Source: Solidesulfovibrio magneticus (GTDB taxonomy: Bacteria > Desulfobacterota > Desulfovibrionia > Desulfovibrionales > Desulfovibrionaceae). Taken from it: a stretch of 21,024 bases of DNA. The stretch is taken from positions 6,855 through 27,878 of the forward strand of contig DLGG01000113.1 of the NCBI GenBank assembly GCA_002482565.1. The letters are read 5' to 3'. The stretch's first letter is position 1, and the number at the start of each line of letters is the position of its first letter. The notes beneath the pieces were generated by a model that saw only the letters and a program-made list of their open reading frames with translations, did no database searches and had not been told where the DNA came from. A program made the translations under genes and the position numbers. Shown here one piece after another: positions 8,714-15,558 of this stretch.

Positions 8714-8923
8714 ATGAACACCTCCCTGCATAGCGACTACAAGGGCTACTCCATCGACCTGACCGCGCGCGGCGATTACTGCGCGTCCTTTGCCGCCGAC
8801 ATCCGCGACGGCGACGGACATCTGCTCCACCACCTCGGCGTGGCCGGCAACACCGAAACCCGCGCCGTGGAGCGTGGCCGCGAACTGGTCGACTTCGAAC
8901 TGGCCTATGGACGACTCCAGTAG
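8714..8923 (+). CDS. Small hypothetical protein under a Fur box, 69 residues
   Basis: Not recognised as a named family. The start has an excellent AAGGAGG (8701-8707) and follows a strong terminator and a Fur box, so this is a real, independently started gene. The protein is soluble and acidic overall, with no Cys cluster (a single Cys in GDYCASFAAD) and three His, two of them adjacent (LLHHLG). The layout YKGYSIDL–DYCASFAADI–GHLLHHLG–helix (TETRAVERGRELVDFEL) is two or three strands followed by a helix, vaguely like the small HicB-type fold, but no HicA partner is present. Its position ahead of a CobW GTPase suggests a role in metal limitation; that is inference. Confidence 0.75.
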   Translation: MNTSLHSDYKGYSIDLTARGDYCASFAADIRDGDGHLLHHLGVAGNTETRAVERGRELVDFELAYGRLQ

Positions 8924-8924
8924 C

Positions 8925-8944
8925 ACCGGCCGGACACGGCCGGT
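8925..8944 (+). other. Hairpin at the end of the 69-residue gene
   Basis: Perfect 8-bp stem ACCGGCCG (8925-8932) / CGGCCGGT (8937-8944), loop GACA, two bases after the stop codon. No T run follows, so it is more likely a 3' stabiliser or weak pause than a terminator. Confidence 0.5.
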
Positions 8945-8947
8945 CCC

Positions 8948-9138
8948 GGGAAGCGCCGCCCACTTAGCTGGAGAGCCGCATCACCCCCGAAACGCGGCCC
9001 AACGGCCCAGGAGGCGTGCTCCAAACGCCCCGTTCAGATGGGGGCGGCGCTTTCCTTCCCGGCCCTCCCCGACGACTGGCCCTTCGGCCGATTTGGTGAT
9101 ACCCCCCGGGGTCCGTAGACCAACCCCGGGGGTTTTTT
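8948..9138 (+). promoter_or_regulatory. Candidate cis-regulatory RNA with terminator hairpin ahead of the CobW gene
   Basis: A 14-bp long-range stem (8948-8961 with 9042-9055, one G-U pair) encloses at least two small stems: GCCGC / GCGGC (8975-8979, 8994-8998) and GGCGT / ACGCC (9013-9017, 9025-9029). Downstream, CCCCCGGGG (9103-9111) pairs with CCCCGGGGG (9124-9132), followed by TTTTTT (9133-9138) and then the ATG at 9140. GGGGG (9040-9044) could instead pair with the C run at 9103-9107, which would break both the long stem and the terminator. This aptamer / anti-terminator / terminator layout is typical of attenuators. I could not match it to a known riboswitch class (no B12 box). Confidence 0.5.
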
Positions 9139-9139
9139 C

Positions 9140-10150
9140 ATGGCATCCGTACCCGTCACCGTGCTCACCGGCTTTCTCGGGGCCGGCAAGACCACGCTGT
9201 TAAATCGCCTCCTCACCGAGGCCCATGGCCGCAAATTTGCCGTCATCGTCAACGAATTCGGCGAAATCGGCATCGACAACGACTTGGTGGTCTCCTCCGA
9301 CGAGGAAATCTACCTCATGAACAACGGCTGCATCTGCTGCTCCGTGCGCGGCGATCTCATCCGCGTGCTGTCCGGACTGGCCAAGCGCCGGGGAGCCTAC
9401 GACGCCGTGCTGGTCGAGACCACCGGCCTGGCCGATCCCGCCGCCATCATCCAGACCTTTTCCATGGACGAGGACACTGGCGACGCCTTTCGCCTCGACT
9501 CCGTGGTCACGGTGGTCGACGCCCTGCATTTTCGCCGCCACGCCGCCGAAAATCGCCAGGCCCTGGAACAGGTCGTCTATGCCGACCTGATCCTGCTCAA
9601 CAAGACCGACCTCGTGCCCGAGGCCGAGCTGGCCGACATCCGCCAGGCCATCGCCCGGATCAACGACACGGCTCAGGTCCTTCAGACCACGCGTTGCCAG
9701 GTTCCCATGGACGTGCTCCTGGACCGCAAGGCCTTTGATTTGACCCGCCTGCCCCTGGGCCAGCCAGCTCCGGCCGCGACTGCCCCTGGCGGGCTGGCCC
9801 CCTACCGGCCCGAAGAGGACCACAAGCACGGCCATGTCCACGACCACGGCATCCAGTCCCTGAGCTTCACCCTGGACGCCCCCCTGGACCCGGACAAGCT
9901 CGGCGAATTCCTGCGCACGCTGCTCGCCTCCAAGGGCCAGGACATCTACCGCTCCAAGGGCATCCTGGACGTGGCCGGGGCCAAGCAGCGCTTCATCTTC
10001 CACGGCGTGCACATGTATCTGGAAACCGCCTGGGGCACGCCCTGGGCCGAGGGCGAAACGCGCCAGAGCCGGGCCGTGTTCATCGGCCGCGACCTGGACC
10101 GCCAGTCCCTCGAAGACGGCCTCGCCGGTTGCGCGGCCAAGGAGGCCTAG
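9140..10150 (+). CDS. CobW/COG0523-family G3E GTPase (metal chaperone type)
   Basis: P-loop GTPases of this family insert or deliver metal ions, often zinc, cobalt or iron, to client proteins. The 336-residue protein has Walker A GFLGAGKTT (11-19), the metal-binding CxCC motif GCICC (63-67), ETTGLADP (93-100), the guanine motif NKTD (154-157), a His-rich linker HKHGHVHDH (228-236) and a CobW_C domain (about 240-325). An in-frame TAG at 9116 with no start codon between makes ATG 9140 the only possible start. The only candidate ribosome site is GGGGG (9128-9132) inside a terminator hairpin. It is coupled to the WD40 gene behind it and lies downstream of a Fur-box gene. No B12 genes are nearby, so a cobalamin role is not supported; the metal is unknown. 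Confidence 0.9.
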   Translation: MASVPVTVLTGFLGAGKTTLLNRLLTEAHGRKFAVIVNEFGEIGIDNDLVVSSDEEIYLMNNGCICCSVRGDLIRVLSGLAKRRGAYDAVLVETTGLADPAAIIQTFSMDEDTGDAFRLDSVVTVVDALHFRRHAAENRQALEQVVYADLILLNKTDLVPEAELADIRQAIARINDTAQVLQTTRCQVPMDVLLDRKAFDLTRLPLGQPAPAATAPGGLAPYRPEEDHKHGHVHDHGIQSLSFTLDAPLDPDKLGEFLRTLLASKGQDIYRSKGILDVAGAKQRFIFHGVHMYLETAWGTPWAEGETRQSRAVFIGRDLDRQSLEDGLAGCAAKEA

Positions 10151-10154
10151 GATC

Positions 10155-11174
10155 ATGACGTTTACTCCCGACGCGGAACTCAAGGGCCTCATGCGGGCCG
10201 ATTTCGGCGCCTACGTCGCCGCCTGCTGCTTCTCGACGGACGGCGAAACCATTGCCTACGCCCTGGGCGACGGCCGTCTCGCCCTGGTCGAGGCCGAAAC
10301 CGGTGAGACCGAATTCGCCGCGCCACACACCGGCGCGGCCTTGTGTCTGGCCGCCTCGCCCCACGGCTTTCTGACCGGCGGCGACGACGGCCGGGCCGTC
10401 CTGACCACCCTGGAAACCGGCTGCCGCGAACTGGCCGCCTTCCCCGGCCAGTGGGTCGAACACGCCGCCGCCAGCCCCGACGGCCGCGTGTTGGCCGTGG
10501 CCGTAGGCAAGCAGGTGGTGCTGTTCCCCGGACCCGACTTCGCCCCGGCTCCCCTGCCGGAACTGGCCAGCGCCGTGGCCGGCCTGGCCGTCAGCCCAGA
10601 CGGCCGCACCCTGGCCGCCAGCCACTACGACGGCGTCACCGTCTACGCCCCGCCGCGCCCGGGCACGCCCGGCAACCGCCTGGAAGGGGCCGGTTCCAAC
10701 CTCACCGTGGTCTTCTCCCCGGACAACGACAAGATGGCCCTGGCCACCCAGGACAAGTCCGTGCGCGTCTACGATCTGGCCCAGTCCGCTGGCTATCTGC
10801 TGGAAGGCTACCCGGCCAAGGTGCGCTGCCTGTCGTTTTCCAGCGACGGCGGCACGTTGTGGACCGGCGGCGAACGCGCCTTCGTGGGCTGGCCCGTGGG
10901 CGCGGACGTTGATCCGGCCACCCGCGAAGCCACGGTCTTTGGCATCTTCGAACACGGCATGCTCGGGGCCGTGGCCGCCCATCCCGCCCTGCCGCTCGTG
11001 GCCGGCGGCTTCGACGGCGGCGTGGTGTTCCTCGGCAGCGCCTCACGCAAAGGGGCCGCGCCGCTGTTCGCCCTGGAAAGCCACCACGTGACGGGCCTTG
11101 TCTGGTCCCCCGACGGCCGCCGCCTGGCCGGCGGCAGCGACGGCGGGCCGGCGTTTTTGATGAAGATGGCGTAA
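10155..11174 (+). CDS. WD40-repeat beta-propeller protein
   Basis: A 339-residue protein without signal peptide that folds as a WD40-type propeller, probably seven blades. Repeating units include SPDGRVLAVAVG, VSPDGRTLAASHYDGVTVY, FSPDNDKMALATQDKSVRVY, SFSSDGGTLWTGG, AHPALPLVAGGFDGG and WSPDGRRLAGGSDGG. Such propellers act as protein-interaction platforms; no enzymatic motif is seen. The ribosome site AAGGAGG (10139-10145) lies in the last codons of the CobW gene and the start is 4 bases past its stop, so the two are co-translated. I recall CobW-family and WD40 genes side by side in other proteobacteria, which suggests a functional pair; the mechanism is unknown. Confidence 0.9.
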   Translation: MTFTPDAELKGLMRADFGAYVAACCFSTDGETIAYALGDGRLALVEAETGETEFAAPHTGAALCLAASPHGFLTGGDDGRAVLTTLETGCRELAAFPGQWVEHAAASPDGRVLAVAVGKQVVLFPGPDFAPAPLPELASAVAGLAVSPDGRTLAASHYDGVTVYAPPRPGTPGNRLEGAGSNLTVVFSPDNDKMALATQDKSVRVYDLAQSAGYLLEGYPAKVRCLSFSSDGGTLWTGGERAFVGWPVGADVDPATREATVFGIFEHGMLGAVAAHPALPLVAGGFDGGVVFLGSASRKGAAPLFALESHHVTGLVWSPDGRRLAGGSDGGPAFLMKMA

Positions 11175-11190
11175 TAATCAAAGAAAAGAG

Positions 11191-11246
11191 TGCCTCCGGC
11201 GGCCGGGAGGGGCTAAGCCCCTCCCGGACCCTCCCTGAATGGAGGG
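11191..11246 (+). repeat. Dispersed intergenic hairpin repeat, copy C
   Basis: TGCCTCCGGCGGCC (11191-11204), hairpin CCGGGAGGGGC / GCCCCTCCCGG (11203-11213, 11217-11227; loop TAA), then CCCTCC / GGAGGG (11229-11234, 11241-11246). The element fills the space between the convergent WD40 and kinase genes, so it may end both transcripts. Confidence 0.8.
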
Positions 11247-11309
11247 ACGGGGCGCTTCGTGACAGGGACGCCCTGGAATCCGGCGAGGATTGCAGGGCGT
11301 TTTGCTTGG

Positions 11310-14069
11310 CTACTTGAGCAGCTCGCCGATGGCCGTCTGGACTCGGCCCAATTCCTCCACCACCAGCCGACAGGCGTCGCGGCAGCCTGCGGAGTCGCCG
11401 GACAGGCCGGCCTCTTGGAGCTTGCGCGCGCCTTCGGTCAGCCCCCTGGCCCGCAACGGCACGGCCATGCCGAGCAGGGTATGGGCGGCGTCGCCGGCCG
11501 CTTCCCAGTTCGCCTCGCGCATGGCGGTTTCCAGGGAAACCACCACCTGCGGGCTTTCCTCCAAAAACATGCGGCAAATTTCCCGGGCAAAGGCCGACTT
11601 GCCCCGCTGCTCGTAATACTCAAGGTCCATGACCCCGGCGGCGGACACGTCCGGCTTGGCCGGCTCAGCCGGGCGGGCCAGCACCCGGCGCATGACCATG
11701 AACAGTTCGTCCACGTCCACCGGCTTGGACACGTAATCGTCCAGACCCACCGACAAAAACCGTTCCCGGTCGCCCTTCATGCTGTAGGCGGTCAGCGCCA
11801 CCACCGGCATCCCCCGGGCCGCCTCTCCGGCCGCGCCCTCCCGGATGCGCCGGGTGGCTTCGGCCCCGTCCATCTCCGGCATCTGGATGTCCATGAGCAC
11901 AAGATCTGCCGGTTCCTGGCACAAAAGCTCCAAAGCCTGCAGGCCCGACCCGGCCAGACGCACCTGGCAGCCGGCTTCGGTCAGGAAATGCTTGAGGAAA
12001 AGGCGATTGACCTGGTTGTCTTCGGCCAGAAGCACCCGCAACCCGGCAAAACCGCCGGCCTGGGCAGCGCATGCCAGCCGTCCCGGCTCAGGCGCGGCCG
12101 CGCTCGCCGGGCGCAGGGACACGGTAAACGTGAACGCGCTGCCCTGGCCCGGCACACTCTCCACATCGATGGACCCGCCCATCATCTCCACCAGCCGCCG
12201 GCTGATGGCCAGCCCCAACCCCGTGCCGCCGTAGCGTTTGGCCCGGGTGGATTCGAGTTGGGAAAAGACCTGGAAAAGCTCGTGCAGCCGGTCCTCGGGA
12301 ATGCCTATGCCGGTGTCGCGCACACTGCACGAAACGAGCATGGGATCGCCCGGCCGGGCCAGGGACAGCGTCACTTCCACCTCCCCCTGGTCCGTGAACT
12401 TGAGCGCGTTGCCGACCAGATTGCGCACCACCTGCATGATCCGGTCGGGGTCGCCGTGGACCATGGCCGGCACCTGCGGATCGATGCGCACCCCCAGGGT
12501 CAGCCCCTTTTGCCGGGCTGAGAACTGGAACGATTTCATGGTCCGGTCCAGGGTGTCGCGCGGGTCGAAGTCCACCGGCACAAACTCCATCTTGCCGGCC
12601 TCGATCTTGGAGAAATCCAGGATGTCGTTGACGATGCCCAAAAGCGATCGGGAAGAATCGAGGATCAGTTCCAAATTCTCCCGGATCTCCGGCCTGGGAT
12701 TCTGGGTCAGGGTCATCTGGGTGAGTCCGATGATGCCCGACAGAGGGGTACGGATCTCGTGACTCATGTTGGCCAGAAAGCCGCTCTTGGCTTGGCTTGC
12801 CGCCTCGGCTTGGCGCCTGGCCGTGGTCAGGTCCTCCTCGCGGCGACGTTCCTTGACGTGGCGCAACACGCCTTCGCCAAGGAGCGTGAGGCGGTTGATG
12901 TCGTCGTCGCCGTAGGGCGTGGCCCGACCGGCCACAGCCAGGATAAGCGTTTGGCCGTCGCCGCGAAGGGCCGTGGCCAGCCGGCTGCAGGGCGTGTCCG
13001 ACACCACCGGCCGCAGGTCGCCCACGGCCATGGCCAGGCTTGGCGACTCCCGAAGGTCGAATTCCCGCGTCCCTTCCCCAAGCCCGAAGACGGCCAAGGC
13101 CTCGCTGCCGGCGGCCAACACGGCAAAGCGGCCCGTCGCCGGGTCGGACATGGCCGCAAGCCCGCTCTTACTGGCCGTCAGGGCCACGCCCCGGGAGAGC
13201 ACGAACTCGCCCAGGGCGGCCAGGTTGGCCCCGCGCATACGGCCCAGGCGCAACAAGGCCTCCAGGGTGTTGGCGTGCAGGGTGAGCCGGGCCGCGGTGC
13301 GCCGCGCCTCGGTCACGTCCAGGAGATGGGAAATGAAATAGAGCGGTTCCCCACCGCTGCCGCGCACGAGCTTGGCCGAGACCTGCCCCCAGACCTCCTC
13401 GCCCGAGGCATGGCGGTAACGCTTCTCGAAACGAAATTCCTCCCGCACCCCGGCCAGGGCCAGAGAAATAAAACGGGGGCTGACCGCCTCGTGGCCCTCG
13501 GCAGCCAAGTCGTTGATGCTTTTACCGAGCAAGGCCTCGGCCTCGTAGCCGAAAAACCGGCATAGGGCCGCGTTGACCCGCAAAAATCGGCCGTCCAGGC
13601 CCACCATGGCCAGCCCTTCGTTGGCGTTTTCAAAGGCCAGCCGGAAAAGCTCCTCGCTCTTGGCCAGGGCCTCCTCGGCCTGCCGCCGGCCGGTCACGTC
13701 CACCAGCGCCGCCAGGGAGCGTCGAAAGGTCCCTGTGACGTCATATTCGCCCACGGCGGACAACGACACCTCGATGACGCGCCCGTCGCTGCACTTGAGC
13801 TGATACGGCTTGTCCGTGATGCGGCCCTCTCGCACGAACCGCGGCAGGGTCGCCTCGAAATCGGCCCGGGAGGCCGGCGTCATGAACTCTCCGAACGACC
13901 GTCCGACCACCGCGTCCAGCCCGTAGCCCAAGGTCTGCCGCCATATGGCGTTGACTGACAGCAACCGCCCCCGGCCATCCAGGGAATGCAGCATCACCGG
14001 CGCTTTTTCGTAGAGGTTGCGTACGAGCTCCAGGGACAAAACAGGATCAACGGACGGCGTATCGGCCAT
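11310..14069 (-). CDS. Soluble hybrid sensor histidine kinase (PAS-PAS-GAF-like-HisKA-HATPase-REC-HPt)
   Basis: A 919-residue phosphorelay kinase with no membrane segment, so it senses a cytoplasmic signal. Domains in order: PAS (about 15-130), PAS with PAC (about 140-258), a GAF-like region (about 265-405), HisKA with SHEIRTPLSG (phospho-His437), HATPase with NLVGNALKF (550-558), DTGIGIP (585-591) and GGTGLGLA (614-621), a receiver with LLAEDNQVN (680-688), phospho-Asp727 in LMDIQMPEMDG and Lys782, and an HPt domain with His863 in AAHTLLGMA. The start MADTPSVDP has AAGGAG ahead of it; an upstream in-frame ATG at 14177 has no such support. No separate response regulator is adjacent. It is transcribed divergently from the flavoprotein gene, and its ligand and output are unknown. 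Confidence 0.93.
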   Translation of the reverse strand: MADTPSVDPVLSLELVRNLYEKAPVMLHSLDGRGRLLSVNAIWRQTLGYGLDAVVGRSFGEFMTPASRADFEATLPRFVREGRITDKPYQLKCSDGRVIEVSLSAVGEYDVTGTFRRSLAALVDVTGRRQAEEALAKSEELFRLAFENANEGLAMVGLDGRFLRVNAALCRFFGYEAEALLGKSINDLAAEGHEAVSPRFISLALAGVREEFRFEKRYRHASGEEVWGQVSAKLVRGSGGEPLYFISHLLDVTEARRTAARLTLHANTLEALLRLGRMRGANLAALGEFVLSRGVALTASKSGLAAMSDPATGRFAVLAAGSEALAVFGLGEGTREFDLRESPSLAMAVGDLRPVVSDTPCSRLATALRGDGQTLILAVAGRATPYGDDDINRLTLLGEGVLRHVKERRREEDLTTARRQAEAASQAKSGFLANMSHEIRTPLSGIIGLTQMTLTQNPRPEIRENLELILDSSRSLLGIVNDILDFSKIEAGKMEFVPVDFDPRDTLDRTMKSFQFSARQKGLTLGVRIDPQVPAMVHGDPDRIMQVVRNLVGNALKFTDQGEVEVTLSLARPGDPMLVSCSVRDTGIGIPEDRLHELFQVFSQLESTRAKRYGGTGLGLAISRRLVEMMGGSIDVESVPGQGSAFTFTVSLRPASAAAPEPGRLACAAQAGGFAGLRVLLAEDNQVNRLFLKHFLTEAGCQVRLAGSGLQALELLCQEPADLVLMDIQMPEMDGAEATRRIREGAAGEAARGMPVVALTAYSMKGDRERFLSVGLDDYVSKPVDVDELFMVMRRVLARPAEPAKPDVSAAGVMDLEYYEQRGKSAFAREICRMFLEESPQVVVSLETAMREANWEAAGDAAHTLLGMAVPLRARGLTEGARKLQEAGLSGDSAGCRDACRLVVEELGRVQTAIGELLK

Positions 14070-14254
14070 GCCTGGCTCCTTTGCGAGGTTGCGCTTCTTG
14101 GCGTCGGGACTTGCCAAGCGCACGTCGAGTGCGCATTCTACGCCAGGGTTGCGCCCAAGACAACGCGGCGCGGCCAAGGGCCATGCCCGCCCCGCCCTCT
14201 CGGCCGCAAGCCGTTTTTTCGGGCGCGGCGCGGCGCGGCAAGGGAGACGACAAC

Positions 14255-15160
14255 ATGCAAAAGACCCAATGCCTCGTCATCGGCTCCGGCCCGGCCGGCC
14301 TTTCCGCCGCCATTTACACCGCCCGGGCCGGTATGGAAACACTCGTCGCCGGCTGCGAACCCAAAATCGCCGGCGACTACGACATCGACAATTATTTCGG
14401 TTTTCCGGAAACCATCTCCGGCCGCGAGCTCATCGAACGCGGCGTCAAGCAGGCCCAGCGCTTCGGCGCGCGCATCGCCTGCGAGCGCGTGCTGGCCGTG
14501 CACATGACCGAGACCGGCGGCTTCCACTGCGTCACCGACAAAGAAGAAATCGAGGCCGAGGCCATCGTCATCGCCGCCGGCGTCAACCGGGTGCGCCCCG
14601 GCATCGCCAACATCGGCGACTACGACGGCAAGGGCGTGTCCTACTGCGTGAGCTGCGACGGCTTTTTCTACCGGGGCCGCAAGGTGGTCGTGGTCGGCGA
14701 AGGCAACTACGCCGCCAACCAGGCCCTGGAACTGACCAATTTCACCTCCGACGTCGTCATCTACACCCAGGGCAAGGAACCGGCCATGGACGAGCGGTTC
14801 GCCGCCAGCCTGGCCGAAGCCGGCATCACCGTCTCCACCGCCAAGATCGTGCGCCTGTCCGGCCAGCCGGCCATGACCGGCGCGACCCTGGAGGACGGGA
14901 CCGAGATCGCCGCCGAGGGCCTGTTCGTGGCCATGGGCCAGGCCTCGGCCCTGGACTTCGCCAAGACCCTGGGCGTCGCCACCCGGGGGGCGTTCATCGA
15001 GGCCGACCACGAGCAAAAGACCAACGTGCCGGGCGTTTTCGCCGCCGGCGACTGCGTGGGCCATTTCATGCAAATCAGCGTGGCCGTGGGCGAAGGCGCC
15101 AAGGCCGGCCGCGCCGCCATCGCCCATGTGAAGGAACGCGGAGGAAAGGCCGGGGCGTAG
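14255..15160 (+). CDS. Thioredoxin-reductase-like FAD/NAD(P) disulfide oxidoreductase, atypical
   Basis: A 301-residue flavoprotein of the low-molecular-weight thioredoxin reductase family. It has the FAD motif GSGPAG (10-15), the redox pair CVSC (131-134) followed by DGFF, and the C-terminal FAD segment GVFAAGDC. The pyridine-nucleotide site is unusual: the family GGGxSA is GEGNYA (148-153), and the HRRDxxR segment that holds the NADPH phosphate is replaced by YTQGKEP. Normal NADPH preference is therefore unlikely. This resembles the atypical reductase TRi described in Desulfovibrio vulgaris. ATG 14255 is preceded by AGGGAG (14241-14246); the longer frame upstream has no support. No thioredoxin gene is adjacent. 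Likely a monocistronic gene ending at repeat copy D. Confidence 0.85.
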   Translation: MQKTQCLVIGSGPAGLSAAIYTARAGMETLVAGCEPKIAGDYDIDNYFGFPETISGRELIERGVKQAQRFGARIACERVLAVHMTETGGFHCVTDKEEIEAEAIVIAAGVNRVRPGIANIGDYDGKGVSYCVSCDGFFYRGRKVVVVGEGNYAANQALELTNFTSDVVIYTQGKEPAMDERFAASLAEAGITVSTAKIVRLSGQPAMTGATLEDGTEIAAEGLFVAMGQASALDFAKTLGVATRGAFIEADHEQKTNVPGVFAAGDCVGHFMQISVAVGEGAKAGRAAIAHVKERGGKAGA

Positions 15161-15173
15161 ACGGAAAGGCGAA

Positions 15174-15253
15174 TGCCTCCGGCGGCCAGGAGAGGCGCTG
15201 CCTCTCCTGGACCTCTCCGCTGGGGGCCTGAGGCCCCCAGACCCCCCAACGGG
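15174..15253 (+). repeat. Dispersed intergenic hairpin repeat, copy D
   Basis: TGCCTCCGGCGGCC (15174-15187), hairpin CCAGGAGAGGC / GCCTCTCCTGG (15186-15196, 15200-15210), then an extra hairpin CTGGGGGCCT / AGGCCCCCAG (15220-15229, 15231-15240) and CCCCCCAACGGG. It begins 13 bases after the flavoprotein stop. It is the longest copy, with two hairpins in tandem. Confidence 0.8.
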
Positions 15254-15295
15254 TTACGGCGGACGGTGCGGTAGAGCTGTATTCAGGGCCTCCTC

Positions 15296-15325
15296 TTGAC
15301 AGATTTGCGGCGCACGGCGTATCAA
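15296..15325 (+). promoter_or_regulatory. Sigma-70-type promoter of the tRNA gene
   Basis: A perfect -35 box TTGACA (15296-15301) and a -10-like TATCAA (15320-15325), 18 bases apart, 22 bases before the mature tRNA. The expected start of transcription is near 15332. Confidence 0.65.
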
Positions 15326-15347
15326 TACCAGTTCGCTATCGCGGCAT

Positions 15348-15423
15348 GGGCCTATAGCTCAGTTGGCAGAGCCACCGGCTCATAACCGGCAGGTCCCAGG
15401 TTCGAATCCTGGTGGGCCCACCA
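15348..15423 (+). tRNA. tRNA-Met (CAU), elongator type
   Basis: A full 76-base cloverleaf: 7-bp acceptor stem (GGGCCTA / TGGGCCC, one U-G pair), D arm GCTC / GAGC, anticodon loop CTCATAA giving anticodon CAU, T arm CCAGG-TTCGAAT-CCTGG, and an encoded CCA end (15421-15423). The anticodon stem has four standard pairs plus an A-C mismatch at its base. The first acceptor pair is G-C, whereas bacterial initiator tRNAs have an unpaired C1, so it is not the initiator. A tRNA-Ile2 whose C34 is modified to lysidine also has a CAU anticodon gene and cannot be fully excluded. Confidence 0.93.
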
Positions 15424-15508
15424 CGACGAAGGTTCCATGACAGCAATCGTCGCTTGTTCCTATACGCCCCCCGCCTCCGCCCTCGCGGCGGCCAAGGGGC
15501 TCCTCCAG

Positions 15509-15545
15509 AGGCGCTTTTTTGCCGACACGGCCCAAAAAAGCGCCT
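15509..15545 (+). terminator. Large hairpin between tRNA and the NIF3 gene
   Basis: Twelve-bp perfect arms AGGCGCTTTTTT (15509-15520) and AAAAAAGCGCCT (15534-15545), with an inner GCCG / CGGC stem in the loop and TTT following. It probably ends the tRNA transcript and could act in both directions. It finishes only 13 bases before the next start codon. Confidence 0.65.
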
Positions 15546-15558
15546 TTTGCGTTCTCCC

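Noticed and set aside
8952..9053. A tRNA-like gene in the CobW leader (D-arm-like TTAGCTGGAGAGC and T-loop-like GTTCAGAT between long complementary ends)
   Set aside because: No proper anticodon arm, the T loop lacks the invariant bases, the closing stem is 14 bp, and there is no CCA. The resemblance, including to tRNA-Sec, does not hold up.
8948..9138. Cobalamin riboswitch upstream of the CobW-family gene
   Set aside because: The B12 box and the conserved core expected for that class are missing, and no cobalamin genes are nearby.
9200..10192. Long minus-strand reading frame opposite the CobW gene
   Set aside because: Antisense shadow caused by high GC at third positions; the forward frame carries all GTPase motifs.
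15348..15423. Initiator tRNA-fMet
   Set aside because: The first acceptor pair is G-C, while bacterial initiator tRNAs have a mismatched C1, and the anticodon stem lacks the three G-C pairs in the initiator arrangement.
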